Assembly: GCF_032854445.1 (NCBI RefSeq)
Contig: NC_088300.1
Location: 43,517,682-43,581,681 of the forward strand
Direction: 5' to 3'
Length of the DNA stretch: 64,000 nucleotides
Origin: Liolophura sinensis
Lineage: Eukaryota; Mollusca; Polyplacophora; Chitonida; Chitonidae
The position numbers and the translations under genes were made by a program. Each line of letters starts with the position of its first letter. Position 1 is the first letter of the stretch. Below the pieces are notes generated by a model, which had not been told where the DNA came from, ran no database searches, and saw nothing but the letters and a program-made list of their open reading frames with translations. Shown in pieces: positions 37,768 to 49,900 of the stretch.

Positions 37768-38145
37768 GTTTTGGTGGCCTAATGATTAGAGCGTCAGCCT
37801 CGAAGTTAGGAAACCTGGCATGAAACCTTGGCCGGGTCAAACCAAAGTCTTTAAAAATGGTATTTGTTAGTTCTTCGCTTGGCGTTCAGCACTGAGAGGT
37901 CAGAGCAGGGATACAGGACTGGTTGACCCGTATCAGTATAATGGCTCGGGCGGGGCTGCTTACTTGCCTTCGGTAAGTCGTCTCAGTGAAGCAGCACTAA
38001 ATAAAAGAGCGGTGGAAATCCGTCCTGCAACAAGGTGGCACATTACACGTACATGCACCCTAATGATTCCTTTGTCGTCATATGACTGAAAAATTGTTGA
38101 GTAAGACGTTAAACCCCAAGCACTCACTCACTCACTCTTCGCTTG
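37768..38145 (+). repeat. SINE family 2, full-length, (CACT)n-tailed subfamily
   Basis: tRNA-like head with GGTGGCCTAATGATTAGAGC and CATGAAACCTTGGCCGGG. The body carries an internal block with GCTTACTTGCCTTCGGTAAG and AGAGCGGTGGAAATCCGTCC, and the end is AAATTGTTGAGTAAGACGTT followed by CACTCACTCACTC. The reverse copy at 42095-42478 has the same block and tail. Confidence 0.88.
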
Positions 38146-38395
38146 GCATTCAGCACTGAGAGGTCAGAGCAAGGATACAGGACTGGTTGCCCCAGTGTCA
38201 GTATAATGTGACTGGATGGAGTGTCATGTGTGGTGTCTTCGCCATGATACTGGCGGCAGCACTTTGGCCGCATGAACTCACCCTGCTACAAGAAGACACA
38301 GTATATGAAGACATGATGTAAGTACACATGCCTCATGATTAAAAATTGTTCAGTATGAGGCAAAACCCCGAGCATACATACATACATGCATATAT
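38146..38395 (+). repeat. SINE family 2, (CATA)n-tailed subfamily, abutting the previous copy
   Basis: Begins in mid-body (CTTCGCTTGGCATTCAGCAC), then GTATAATGTGACTGGATGGA and CACCCTGCTACAAGAAGACA, with a CATACATACATGC tail. It directly follows the (CACT) tail of the upstream copy, making a head-to-tail pair. Confidence 0.85.
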
Positions 38396-38448
38396 GCAGG
38401 CTGCAATTGTCATGTCGACTGGTAGAATGAATTATGGAAGCTGATAGA

Positions 38449-38650
38449 GGACATCTCACTACCTCAACCTTTTTAATACAGGGCGAGGCAGTGAGGTAGC
38501 GAGGCAGTGAGGTAGCAAGATCAACATGATACCTCTCTGCCTGGCTTCACTACCTTGCTACCTTGACCTATGTAAGTCATCTTGCTAGTCCGTTATCTCG
38601 CTTCTCTGCCTCGCCCTGTACTAGAAAGGTCGAGGTAGCTGGATGTCCAA
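38449..38650. mobile_element. Foldback element, about 200 bp with about 50-bp inverted ends
   Basis: The left end GGACATCTCACTACCTCAAC ... TACAGGGCGAGGCAG is mirrored by the right end, whose reverse complement reads GGACATCCAGCTACCTCGAC ... TACAGGGCGAGGCAG. The interior is also largely self-complementary (GTGAGGTAGC against GCTACCTTG). There is no coding capacity. It resembles a MITE or foldback transposon; no clear target duplication was seen. Confidence 0.8.
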
Positions 38651-38837
38651 GCATTTGACAAATCACATCAGTCATCTGAACGTGGGCAAAAGCTAGTAAG
38701 GGCACGATAATGTAGTGTCCAGCAACCTTGGGCTAATGAAGAGACTTCCTGTTTTCATTCTATTTGACGAATTCGACGAGTTCAGCCGAAAGATCGCAGC
38801 TTGTAAATGCTCGCCCAAAGTGTAAACTTTCTCTTCA

Positions 38838-39071
38838 CTCAAAAAATAGTCTGTTAATTTTAACAGAAATTCTGTTGTCTGATTGATGCTACAATGTATT
38901 CTGTTATTATAACAAATGCATGTACTATGTGTCATATTCAACATATTATTCTGTTTTTCTAATACAGCTGTTATGTTGAGTTAACAGAATATTTGTGTCG
39001 CATATAACAGAATACATTCTAGCTTCCCTCGGACAACAGACTTACTGTTAAATTTCACAGCTTTTTTTGAG
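38838..39071. mobile_element. MITE-like element, 234 bp, with about 45-bp imperfect inverted ends
   Basis: The left end CTCAAAAAATAGTCTGTTAA is mirrored by the right end, read in reverse as CTCAAAAAAAGCTGTGAAAT. Similarity continues through TTTAACAG and TCTGTTGTC(T/C)GA on both arms. The interior has several further ACAGAATA/TATTCTGTT words in both orientations. There is no open frame of note and no clear target duplication. Confidence 0.75.
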
Positions 39072-39309
39072 AGTTCTCAACGTGAATTTCCATCAAAATG
39101 ATGGCGCTAACACGTGAAAACTTGTCTATATGATAACACGTAAATCTCTCGTGATTTCACCATGCTTGAATTCTACACAGATACACAAGTCAGTCTCTGG
39201 ATGTGAGATCTGGACTTGTATTTATCAAGTAACTTAAGACCAAGACTAAACTAAAAGTGCTTTAAAAGCCAAGCTCAGAACAGGGAAGAACTCAAAGTTT
39301 TGTTGCAAT

Positions 39310-39425
39310 GAGCCTGTCACCTATGCGGTTGGTGTGAGTTCAAGTGCAGCTCATGCTGGCTTTCTCTCCAGTCGTACATTGGAAGGCCCCAGCAACCTGC
39401 GAATGGTCATGGTTTCCCCATCAGG
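39310..39425 (+). repeat. SINE family 1 fragment (head and mid-body)
   Basis: GTGAGTTCAAGTGCAGCTCA, then GCTGGCTTTCTCTCCAGTCG and CAGCAACCTGCGAATGGTCA. The 3' end is missing. Confidence 0.75.
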
Positions 39426-39581
39426 TGTTAATTGTGCATGTTTGCAGAAGTGCGTAATTATATTATGTGCGCATCTGCCCTCAATTCTATAAAATACCTC
39501 GGTGAGATTATACTACCCATTAATACAGCCAAACCTGCTGCACGTAACCCAAGGCAGGGAGTATTTCCTTTAACCAGACAG

Positions 39582-39584
<3 letters not shown>

Positions 39585-39646
<62 letters not shown>
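39585..39646. repeat. (TA)n microsatellite
   Basis: About 30 TA dinucleotides. It opens long frames on both strands that are not genes. Confidence 0.97.
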
Positions 39647-39649
<3 letters not shown>

Positions 39650-39725
39650 ATGTGTTTGCAAAACGTAATGAAAATATAACACGAAGTTACACTTTATCAT
39701 ATTAGTTTCCTCCCCACATTGCTGA

Positions 39726-40035
39726 GAACCGCTTCGGTGGCATAGTGGTTTGAGCGTGGTACTTGCTCGTACTGAGCACTGAGAAGTCAGAGAGCAATGA
39801 AACAGGACTGGCTGGCCAGGTGTTCGTAGGCCTTTAATGTGACTGGGTGGGGTGTCATGTCTGGTGTCTTCGGCATATTTCCAGCACCACTTTGGCGACA
39901 TGGACTCGCCCTGCCGCAAGAAGAGACAATATATGCATGTAGGCTACACATACCTAATGACTCCTCGTAGTCGTATGACAGAAACATTGTAAAGTATGAC
40001 CTTGAACCCCACAGTATACATACATACATACATGA
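39726..40035 (+). repeat. SINE family 2, (CATA)n-tailed
   Basis: Head GCTTCGGTGGCATAGTGGTT, then TTTAATGTGACTGGGTGGGG, GTCATGTCTGGTGTCTTCGG and GGACTCGCCCTGCCGCAAGA, with a CATACATACATACATG tail. Confidence 0.85.
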
Positions 40036-41475
40036 GTAAAAGTGAAATTATTTGGGTAACTGAACAAAGTTCATTTTATCTTCACATAATTTTATATCCA
40101 TATAAGTGATATGGATATTAAATAAGCTTAAAACTGTGAAGGAACATATAATAACATTTAGTCCAACATAAATATATTTCCAAATGGGATTTCTCCATTG
40201 TCTCTACTACCATTCTCCACCAGTATATTTAATTCAACGCAGTAACGGACCATATCGCTCCATGAACGCCAGGACAATTTTACGAGTGAAAAAATGTCCT
40301 GCTTATTATTTTGGGGACACTGACAGATAGAAGATTTTCTCAAATACGACAAGAATAACAGCTTCGTATAGATTGAACGCTAAATGCTTCAACAATCTCA
40401 GCACTGTAATGCTACAATCAGCTGCAAGGATCTCTAGCTTGTGTTAAAATGTGTCAGTATAGCTTTGGGTACGCGCGACCATAAAGAAATAATCATTCTG
40501 TCACTATAAAATGGTTTCCTTTGTTTCACTCTGCAAGTCTGGCTTGCACTCAAGTTTTGCCTTTAACCCTCTGGACAAGCCAGGAATAATGCAACATTTA
40601 CCTAAGAATTTTATAACTTTGCTGACGGACACACACAAAACACGACTTTCTGCTGTATTACATGTACATGGGTTGTATGCGAGACATCCGCTATACCAGG
40701 TGTTGACCTAAATATGCGGGTCATCGACCCCTGAAAACGCGCAAGTACCCGGTCTGTGCCTCAATTGTTTTCTGCTTGGATGAGTAGATATGTACGACCG
40801 TTGTAGGCTTTATCGCACGAAAGGGGCTGAAGTCGTTCAAGGAATTGATACGTCAGTGTTTCTGATCAATTTTCAGAAAACTTGTGTTGATTTTGTGTAT
40901 TAGCATGTAGGCCTGTGACATATGACATGTTTTCTGTTGAAGTGAAAGACGATTTAATTCGGGGAAACATAATACAATACATAGACTGCATTCAAATCCG
41001 GGCTATTGCATTGACAGAATGCTCTGACCGTCGAATATTTAACATATAAGCTTTCGTTATATTCCGTTCTGTATGCGCTGTAAAAATACCAATTTACAGT
41101 TTTCTGGTCCCTCGATTATTGAATGGATAAAATGACTCCCCCCCCCCCCCTCCCACCCATGTCCAGTTCTCATGCACCAGTATACATTTAGGTCACGTGT
41201 ATTTCTCCACCAGTTCCAGCGACATCATCTTTAGTACGTCATAGAATTTGATCACGGTCGCTCGTATAATACATAGATGCCGACGTATAGCGCGAACTAT
41301 TCAGTCTAGACATGTATAGCACTGATAATAGAGAAACATTTCGTTAATTTGTCGATCTACCGTGGTTTTCCGTATTCTTGGTTGTATATGTATTTATATA
41401 TAGCTACCGTACGAATAGGCATGTACGTAGTGTGTCACAACAGACGTATTACCATGTTCTATACATATATTGACA
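40036..41475. other. Intergenic, no gene recognised
   Basis: A C-run lies at 41141-41151. No supported coding region or repeat family. Confidence 0.5.
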
Positions 41476-41479
41476 TACT

Positions 41480-41620
41480 GATTGATTGATTGATTGATTG
41501 ATTGATTTGTGTTTTATGCCGTTCTTTCACCTACAATGTAAAAGGCGGCGCTTTCTGGGTGGGGAAACCGGTGTGCCTGGCGTAAACCACAGGCTTTGAC
41601 CAGATACCTGACAAACCTCC
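41480..41620 (-). repeat. SINE-like fragment with (TGAT)n
   Basis: Seven TGAT repeats at 41480-41507 precede TTGTGTTTTATGCCGTTCTT and GGCGTAAACCACAGGCTTTG. This looks like the reversed 3' end of a relative of SINE family 1, with its tail expanded into a microsatellite. Confidence 0.6.
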
Positions 41621-42094
41621 CAATAAAAAGCGCATCCGAAACAGCGCCAGCTGGATTTGTTAACCCAACGATCCCAGGGAATATTGCTTTGTTGTTTGGT
41701 TGTTTGTCTGCAAGAAGCATAGATGAGTATAGTTGTAAATGTGTAAAGATAAAGCCATAATGTCAGAGTAAACAATTATTTTTTAATCCAAGTTTTGAAG
41801 GATTCGAGCTGCAGATAATGATTTCATGTTTGGTATGCGAGTTCAGTTTAAAGTGTTCCTATTAGTTCCTACTTAGTCTGCAGTTGTTTTGATCAAATTT
41901 CTTGTTTCCATGGCAGCCGGCTGGACATTAAAGGTCTCAACGTGGTCATAGCGGTTAAGACCGCTGCAGATAATGATTTAATATCATGCAGGTTCATACC
42001 TGAAATAGATTCTTAATGAAATTAGGGCTGTTTTAGTTAAATTTTTGGTTTCCATGTAGACAGCTTATTTGGCCTAAGTGCTAGTGTGTTTGCG

Positions 42095-42478
42095 TCGAGT
42101 GAGTGAGTGAGTGAGTGAGTGCTTGGGGCTTTAACGTCGTACTCAACAATTTTTCAGTCATATGACGACGAAGGAATCCTTAGGGTGCATGTACGTGTAA
42201 TGTGCCTCCTTGTTTGCAGGACGGATTTCCACCGGTCTTTTATTTAGTGCTGCTTCACTGAGACGACTTGCCGAAGGCAAGTAAGCCGCCCCGCCCGAGC
42301 CATTATACTGATACGGGTCAACCAGTTGTTGCACTAACCCCTTCATGCAGAATGCCAAGCGAGGAAGTTACAACTTCCTCTTTTTAAGCCTTAGGTGTGA
42401 CTCGATCAAGGATTGACCCTGGATCTACCGGTCCCGAAGCGGACTCTCTACCAACTGTGCTATCCGGGCCAGTTGTTT
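42095..42478 (-). repeat. SINE family 2, full-length with well-kept tRNA-like head
   Basis: On the minus strand the head reads GGCCCGGATAGCACAGTTGG, then TAGAG ... GGGTCAATCCTTG, with good A and B boxes. The body shares the internal block of the 37.8-kb copy and the tail is (CACT)n. This is the best tRNA-like head in the window. It is a SINE head and not a tRNA gene, because the body follows without a T-run. Confidence 0.88.
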
Positions 42479-42539
42479 GCGTCGAAGGCCGTCGACCAAA
42501 CCCTGGTCCAGTCATATCATAGACTTCGGAAATAACATT

Positions 42540-42750
42540 GTTGCTGCCGGCAGGTTGGACCAGTATCAGTATAATGTGACTGTGTGAGGTGTCATGTCTA
42601 GTGTCTTCGGCATGACACATGACAGGGCTCGTCATGCCATTACAAGACACAGTAAATGTACACACGTCTAATGACTCCCCATCGTAGGCTGACTGAAAAA
42701 TTGTCAAGTACAATATAAAATCCTAAGCATAGATACAGATACAAACAGAT
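42540..42750 (+). repeat. SINE family 2 fragment
   Basis: GTATCAGTATAATGTGACTG, then GTCATGTCTAGTGTCTTCGG and CTGACTGAAAAATTGTCAAG. 5'-truncated. Confidence 0.8.
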
Positions 42751-42754
42751 AATC

Positions 42755-43795
42755 TGGTTTTCACGCATGGCAAAAACTGAAAAGTTTCAGCGTTGTATAA
42801 TCGCAAAAGAAATGAAAATAAGAATTTCGTATTTGATATGTACGTTTATAATGAGGTGAACTGATTGCATATTTAAACTGAGGCTGTGTCGATCAAATTT
42901 CTGGTTTTCATGGCAACCAACTTGAAATAGAAAGTTCCAAGGGTGTGGTCGCAGTGTAAACCATACACTGCCGGTAGTTTGTATTGGCTCATATTGAGGT
43001 TAACTGTAAGTTCCTATTTAAACTAGAAGTGTTTTGATCAATTTTCTGGTTTCCATGACAAATGGAAATGATGTGAACACTATAGTAGTCATTCTGCTTC
43101 ATCAAGATTGGGGTGAGTTATCTTGCTTTTTAAACTCGGCGTTTTTTTTTATTAACTTTCTGCTTGCCATGGCAGCGTGACGTGAACATTTTAAAAACCA
43201 TGCGGTTTCACACAAGAGTTGCATTTTTGGTATTCAGGGGATGAAGTGCTTTCTGTTTAAACTACGTCTGAGTTGATTGGATTTCTTGTTTCCAAAGCAA
43301 CCAACTGAAAATAGAAAATTACTTTGTCTGAGCCGAGGGGATAGTGTGGGTCACACTCACTTTTTGCTTAGGCCTACGCGTTATCCGTGATACAAAGGCT
43401 CGGCTTCCGTATCGGCGCTCTGTAATCAAATGTTTACTACGGCACTGTATACTAGTATTGCACAATCTCTTCGAGTGTCGAGTATACATTGTTATGCCCA
43501 GTGCATCTATGATACTCAAAATCGCCAAGCTTATAAGCCTACTGTACCGGTGCTTATAAAGGCATATAAAGGCAAGGATGCATATATATGGTAGATTAGA
43601 TATATCGGTCATACGGCTGAGATGACTTCAAGGGTGAAGAACTTCATGCCTTTGCCCGACCTAACGACAGGAAACTTTTTTTTACTTTAATTCTGCGAAA
43701 CTTGTTTGCGCTCATTTCGTTTATACCCATATCCTGAGAACTGTTGCTTGTTACTACATGTACATGTATTAAGTTTCTGGTCCAGGCATGTGCGG
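42755..43795. other. Intergenic, no gene recognised
   Basis: Contains several loosely similar phrases such as TTTCTGGTTTCCATG (42900, 43040) and TTTCTTGTTTCC (43283), suggesting an old tandem array with a unit of over 100 bp that also covers 41890-42060. Too diverged to define. Confidence 0.35.
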
Positions 43796-43798
43796 CCT

Positions 43799-43890
43799 CA
43801 TAACAATAGGCTGCTTGCTTGTAGCACGATCTTAACAATAGGCTGCTTGCTTTTAGCACAAGCTTAACAATAAGCTGCTTGCTTTTTAGT
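43799..43890 (+). repeat. 32-bp tandem repeat, three copies
   Basis: Three units of AACAATA(G/A)GCTGCTTGCTT followed by (G/T)TAGCAC..CTT, about 540 bp upstream of the first exon of Ly6-B. Confidence 0.88.
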
Positions 43891-44434
43891 CCGGTCATGA
43901 TACTTTGTGCTTTTTCTCCATTGTTTCTCTTTGTTCGCATACCAAATTCACGCAAGTTTTTACTTAACCAATAAAGCTGGTATTCGTAATTACACCATAG
44001 AGATCTTAAACTCACAGTATGCATGAACATTGTCTGAATGTAGGCCTACATTGCTGTATACAGTTACATGCGCGAATGGTGATATACATAGGTTAAGCAA
44101 AACGTTCGTGTTTAGAGTTGTTACTGTTTTGCAATATACGGCGTGTTGTCGAAAAATTTTACATGTGGATTATATACAACGTATCCAGGTTTTCTGTCAA
44201 GCCGTAATGCAGTCACTAACGAACTACGTTTTACTGTAGACTTTAGCATGGTATTGTATTGACATATTTTGTTTTGACGGAACCTGCCCGACATAGCGAG
44301 ATCAGTGGAGTGTGTAACAGCTCGCGGGGAACACGTGGTCTGTACAGAGGGTAATGTCGCATAGCGTCGGGTCAGCCTGTTTATCAAGCCCTCAGCTCTA
44401 GCGCGCAGACCGATTCAAGGTGACAAGGAGAGCC

Positions 44435-46888
44435 ATGGAAAATCAGTCGTCTCTTCTCCTTTTGGCTTCCATATTCTGGATAACTATAGCATCCACCTCA
44501 GGTAACATGTTTACTCGTTTTTATTGCGAATCAAACGTAAAAAATGCTTCAGAATTGAAAGCTGGACTGGATGTGCATATAACACGTTGGACGTCTACGC
44601 CTCAGCTCGTAGCAACCATTGGTACATCTTCAAATGACCTATACTTTTTATGTCGAGGTTTTAACTAGTTTTTATCTGTGAATTTATCATTATATCGAGC
44701 GAAATACACATAAATTGCATGTACTTTTATTTCTCTTCAAACCTGTGAATCGAAAGATTGTATCCTCTAGATGCAAGTTAATGTTGCTGCACAATTCAAT
44801 TGAGCAAGCCTTAAATACATCTTGTTCGTCGACCTGTTGGTGAAGTACTGTTAGTAGGCCGTATTAGGTCCTTATAGGTCACACTAGCATTTATGTATAC
44901 CTGCTCTGCTTTGGATGGTGCTCACCATTCTCAATACAACCTTTATCACCTGGTTCCTAATTGGAATTTTCAAAATCAGTAGATTTCGTCCTTCATCCTT
45001 GATTTTATGTGGATGGATGGGCACATGCGACCAAACCATGGGTCAAGTGGGTGAAAAAGTCCCTAATGTCGGAAAACTGAATGAGAATTGCTTTTCACCA
45101 AAGGACGCTATACCTTGAAATTGTGTTTTCCTCGATATGAGGTACGTCCAATGCCCGGGCGCAAACAAAACAGCTGCAGTTTTTCTCATGATTCAGTTGT
45201 ACTGTTTGGTAATTTGGTAACTGCACCCAAAACAGGATATATTAGGAAGGTTCAGGGAACAGAACATATTGCCTTCACTTTATTAAATTTTATAACCAAA
45301 GTTTTAATAGTGATGAGTTACATAGGTCATTCCTCGCTCACGACTATATGCGGGTCCTAAGCAGGTCGCGCACCCTCGGCAGTTGACAGAGAAATATCAG
45401 GCCAATACTTAAATATGTCAACGCTGACTATCATATGGGGGGCATTTTCGCTGTCCGGGAATAGGTCAGTCCGTGGAACCCCTCAGGGTATTCCTTCCTA
45501 TACACACACGCTGGCATAGCCCCTAACAGCTCAGGATTGAACTTGCCTGACATACTTCTAGCGCAGCTAAAACGCACCTTGGATACAAAGAGGAGATTGT
45601 GTTACCTGTGGGCGTGCCAAAGGTCGCCTCTAGCACACAACAGCTGATTTCCCCGGCTAGTTTGCGCAAACAGTTGAATTGTCTACCCACGTATACCGAA
45701 GTCAGCATGGAAGTTTTGGCTTATCAGAAAAAAACTTTCTTCCATTTTGCCCATTCTGGCAACAATTATTTACATCTTGCCTAGGCGCATGTGTTCGCAT
45801 AAACTAAAAAAGGGCTCTTCTATATGTAGGTGTAAGTTCCAGACAAACACATTTAATGGAATTCGTAAATGTTTAAGTTCAAAAAGTTTAGCGGTTCAGA
45901 AATACGAGTTCAGAAATTTCGCAGTGATCTTATGAAACACGAAATATTGAGTTGTGAATGATGACATAGGTATGTCCGATGTTGTAACTTCTAACTGTGG
46001 CCTATATAATGTCGTTCGGTGACGAAATTCCTGGATATATATACATATATATGGCCTCCCTATTACTCCTCAGCTATATGGTAAAGTTAGACGACGACCT
46101 TTTGCATTACACGTTTACGTCCCCCCTTTGCCTCATGTAGAATGTCACTTGCCGATAAAGTATTATTTGGAGCATACGCATATGTGACGTTCACTGATAA
46201 CAGGTCAAACTTTGATAAACACATCCGGGACGGTTTGTTTGGGTCAATCAATAACCCAAAAGAAAACATTTTTTGTATGTATGTGTGTATGTGTGCGTGT
46301 GTGCATGCGTGTGTGTATGTATGTATGTATGTATGTATGTATGTATGTATGTAGGTGTGAATTAGCACTATTAACGAAAATATTAATCCCACTATATGAG
46401 CAGCATGAATTGGTGAAATAATATAAAGGACGATTTTTCCTAAAATTGTCACGCGAATATCAAATTCTATGGAATATAATCCGCATATATGTATATTGGG
46501 TTCTGCAGTAACTGTTTCCACTGTATGACAAGACACATAAACCCAGTAAGTTTGAGACTCACGTGTGTTGCTGCACGTTAGATTTGAACACCGGACTCTC
46601 AAGTAAGAGTCAAGCTGGCGAGATTCTAGCGACATTCAACTAATAATCATATGCCAATCTCTACGACCTTGAATCCTCGATTAAACCAGTCCAGTATTAT
46701 CATTTATTATAGTATTATTATCCAGTAGTATAATCCATTATTGTCCAGTAACAAAGGCAACAATCTCATAGTATTTTGACGACTACATGGAAGTCAGGTG
46801 AGATATGGACTGGAATCAATAGACAATATATTTATTCAAGAACCAGTGAAGACTCGCTAGCTTTTCCTCTGCATTATGGAATATGACG

Positions 46889-46967
<79 letters not shown>

Positions 46968-49900
46968 CTACTGTCAGAATGTCGCGCTATATATAAAATC
47001 TGGTCGTAATCTCGCATTCAGAATGTCGCTAGAGTACCTAGAGCTTTCCCACACAAGGTTAGGTATGCATCTTTCTGATATATAAGACATAATTTTGGCA
47101 AGTCTAGAGCATTAATGTACAGTTTGAAGTTTAGTCGAAATTTGCGTGGTCCAGAAGTAAACAAGAGCTAGTGGTTCATACGTCGGTGTGAGATTTGCGC
47201 AAGATTCTTGACATAGATCTCAACCGGACCTTGAGCGAATTTCGCACTATCGGTCAATTATTGCTGTTCCTGATTTTGGATAACGTTGTTGGAGTGCGCG
47301 TGACCGTGTCCGGCTTTCATACAAAAAACAACTGTGCAAATTTCGGCAAATTTATTCAGCTGTCAACGCAAAAGAAGCTTTGCCATACAGAAGCGAAATA
47401 CTTTTCTATGTTCCCAAAGCCGGCAATTTGGCAGCATGCAAATGTGCATAAACTGTATACATGTATACACAAAACATGTTTTAATTGCTATATGCACTGT
47501 ACGATTTCAAAGTAGGCCTATGCTGTCCACGTCGTCCGGCTCAGTACCTGTACAGGCCTTGTCAGCACAATCACACACGATGTTAGATCGCGTTCTCATT
47601 TTATTAAAGATCAGCTTATGCATGAGAATGAAAACTTAATTGTCTTTTTAGACTTTATACTCATCAAATTTGTTTCGAGAGAGGATGAGCTATCAACATA
47701 CAGTTGGTATAACTAAAGACGTACCTGTACAGCATAGAGAGCAAGACCAGATCAGCGACGACAATATGATAGATGTGCAGAATAGAGAGTAAACCCAGAG
47801 CATCGACGGTGTACGTCTATCACGCTGTCGTCGCTGTTGTGGTTTTACCGGTGGTTTTGCCGATATTGACGCAGTTGTTTCTCTCAGCTGTACGTCTATC
47901 TCTGTAAATATCGACAAAACCACCAGAGCAGCGACGACAGTGTCGTCGCTGGCGCTGGTCGGTAAAACCAGAGCAGTGACGACAGTGTGATAGACGTACA
48001 GTGTAGACAATAAAATCAGAGCAGCGACACCAGTCTGATAGCTGGCAAATGGTCACACGCAACAGGTGAAATACGACTTATTTTCATTTTACCTCTCAGT
48101 CAGAGTTGTATTCTAATTGTTCATGTAAATGCATAAATAGTAACAATTTACACGTCCCCTAGCCCTATTACTTAAGTAGAATTAAGTTAAAAAAATGCAG
48201 AGATATTAATTAGACGTCAGTGGTCTAGAAGGACTCAAAATGCTGTGCTGTCATCACATTTAACATACAGTCACTTTGAAACAACGGAAAGCAAAGGACT
48301 CTGGGATATAGAATCCTGGGTTATGCAGGAATAAAAATATAATTAAAGACGTACAGCATAGAGAGCAAAAGCAGAGCAGCGACGACAGTGTGATAGCTGA
48401 CAAATGGCCACACCATGTAGTTCAAGCCTAGATGCGATCGTAATGAGATAATGGGGACATTTCCAACCTAAACAAGGATGCTCCAAACTGCATACGTTCA
48501 TTATTAGACCAGGGAACGCATTCTACAACATTGTCGCAGTGTTACGCCAAGCGCATTCACCGTGGTGACGTATCCCTTCACTGTGTGTTTGCGCCAGGCG
48601 CAGTTTGCAACCCCTTCGTATAATAGGCCTCGGGTCACATATTCACCATATAAGGGCCAATGTCAAACCATAAGGTATTGGCCATGGAATTGCGCAACCG
48701 GCAAGCGCTGTCAGCCATTGGGATTAAGACAACCTGATAACTGAATGGTTGTTGTTTTTTTGAAGCAGCGTTTATTATTTACCGTATGCCTATCTCATGA
48801 ACATGTCCGTGGAAGAGATTCTTGTGTTCAATCGGACAAGGGTGTAGCCTACAGCTAAACGCGTACATATGGCGTGCCAAGCCTAACGTTGTGGAGATGC
48901 GTACACTGAAACCTAGATTAGGGACACCCTTTATCATGAAATGCTAACCCCAAATCACAGTCAGCAGGATCTCCTCGTGTTTATGACCCATTGTCTGTTT
49001 TATATATGTTGGCTGTTTTTCACATGACTATAGAGGTCTGCAGAAGTACGATATAGGAATCTTTACCAGATCGTTCTATCAACACTAGAAGCAGATGATT
49101 TATCACAGCCTGTCCTATATAGGTTACTCATATAGCCTAATGAATTAGACGTTGTTTGCTAATCGTTAGCATACAACATCTGATTCATTAGGTTAGCTAC
49201 TCACAGAGTGTAACCCTTATTGATATTGGACTGCTCCGTGTCCGAGGTGGTTAGCACACCAGCGCTGCGCAATGGCGTTACGTGGGAAGGTTTGTCGGGT
49301 TGGTCGTGGTTTTGCTTTTACAATAATCCGCGTACCGGTAATTTACGTTCATTGTAGGCCACTTTGGCCTATACCAACATACATGCATATCTCTACATCA
49401 CGTATGGAAAGTTGGTCAGTAATTTGGCAAAGGTTGCTGGTTTACCCCAATCCGTTTTCCTCCAACCGACTGATGTTTGACAGTCATTTTTTTATGCTTG
49501 TGATCACAATGTTTTGTCTTTGGGTCAACCATTCTGATAGTTTTCACTACATCATAAAGAGACTTAATGGACATGATTAATGTACTGTGAAGAAGTAGAC
49601 ATCTTAATTTTGAAATGATATATGGCTGTCGTTCTTGTTGTTTGCATTTTTTCCCAGGTTACCAGGTTTTTGAATAGCCAATTTTGTATTCAAGTGTAGT
49701 ATAAATGTAGTGCCATAGTAAGGTTTTATGTTTGGGTTAACTAAACAGTTTTCAACACATATTCACGAAACTTAATAGACTAAATGAACATCTTTAATAA
49801 TTTAAAAAGTTTGTTTCTTTTTTTTTTATCAAGTTGGCGGGCAATTTCTATTCATCTCTGTTTTATATTTGGATCAAATGGTCTTACAACATTCACTAAA

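Noticed and set aside
39458-39919. 153-codon frame on the minus strand
   Set aside because: Runs through a (TA)n tract and a SINE; no domain.
42405-42477. tRNA-like sequence on the minus strand considered as a tRNA gene
   Set aside because: It continues into the SINE family 2 body and lacks a T-run terminator; the same holds for the heads at 3661, 18742, 37768 and 52145.
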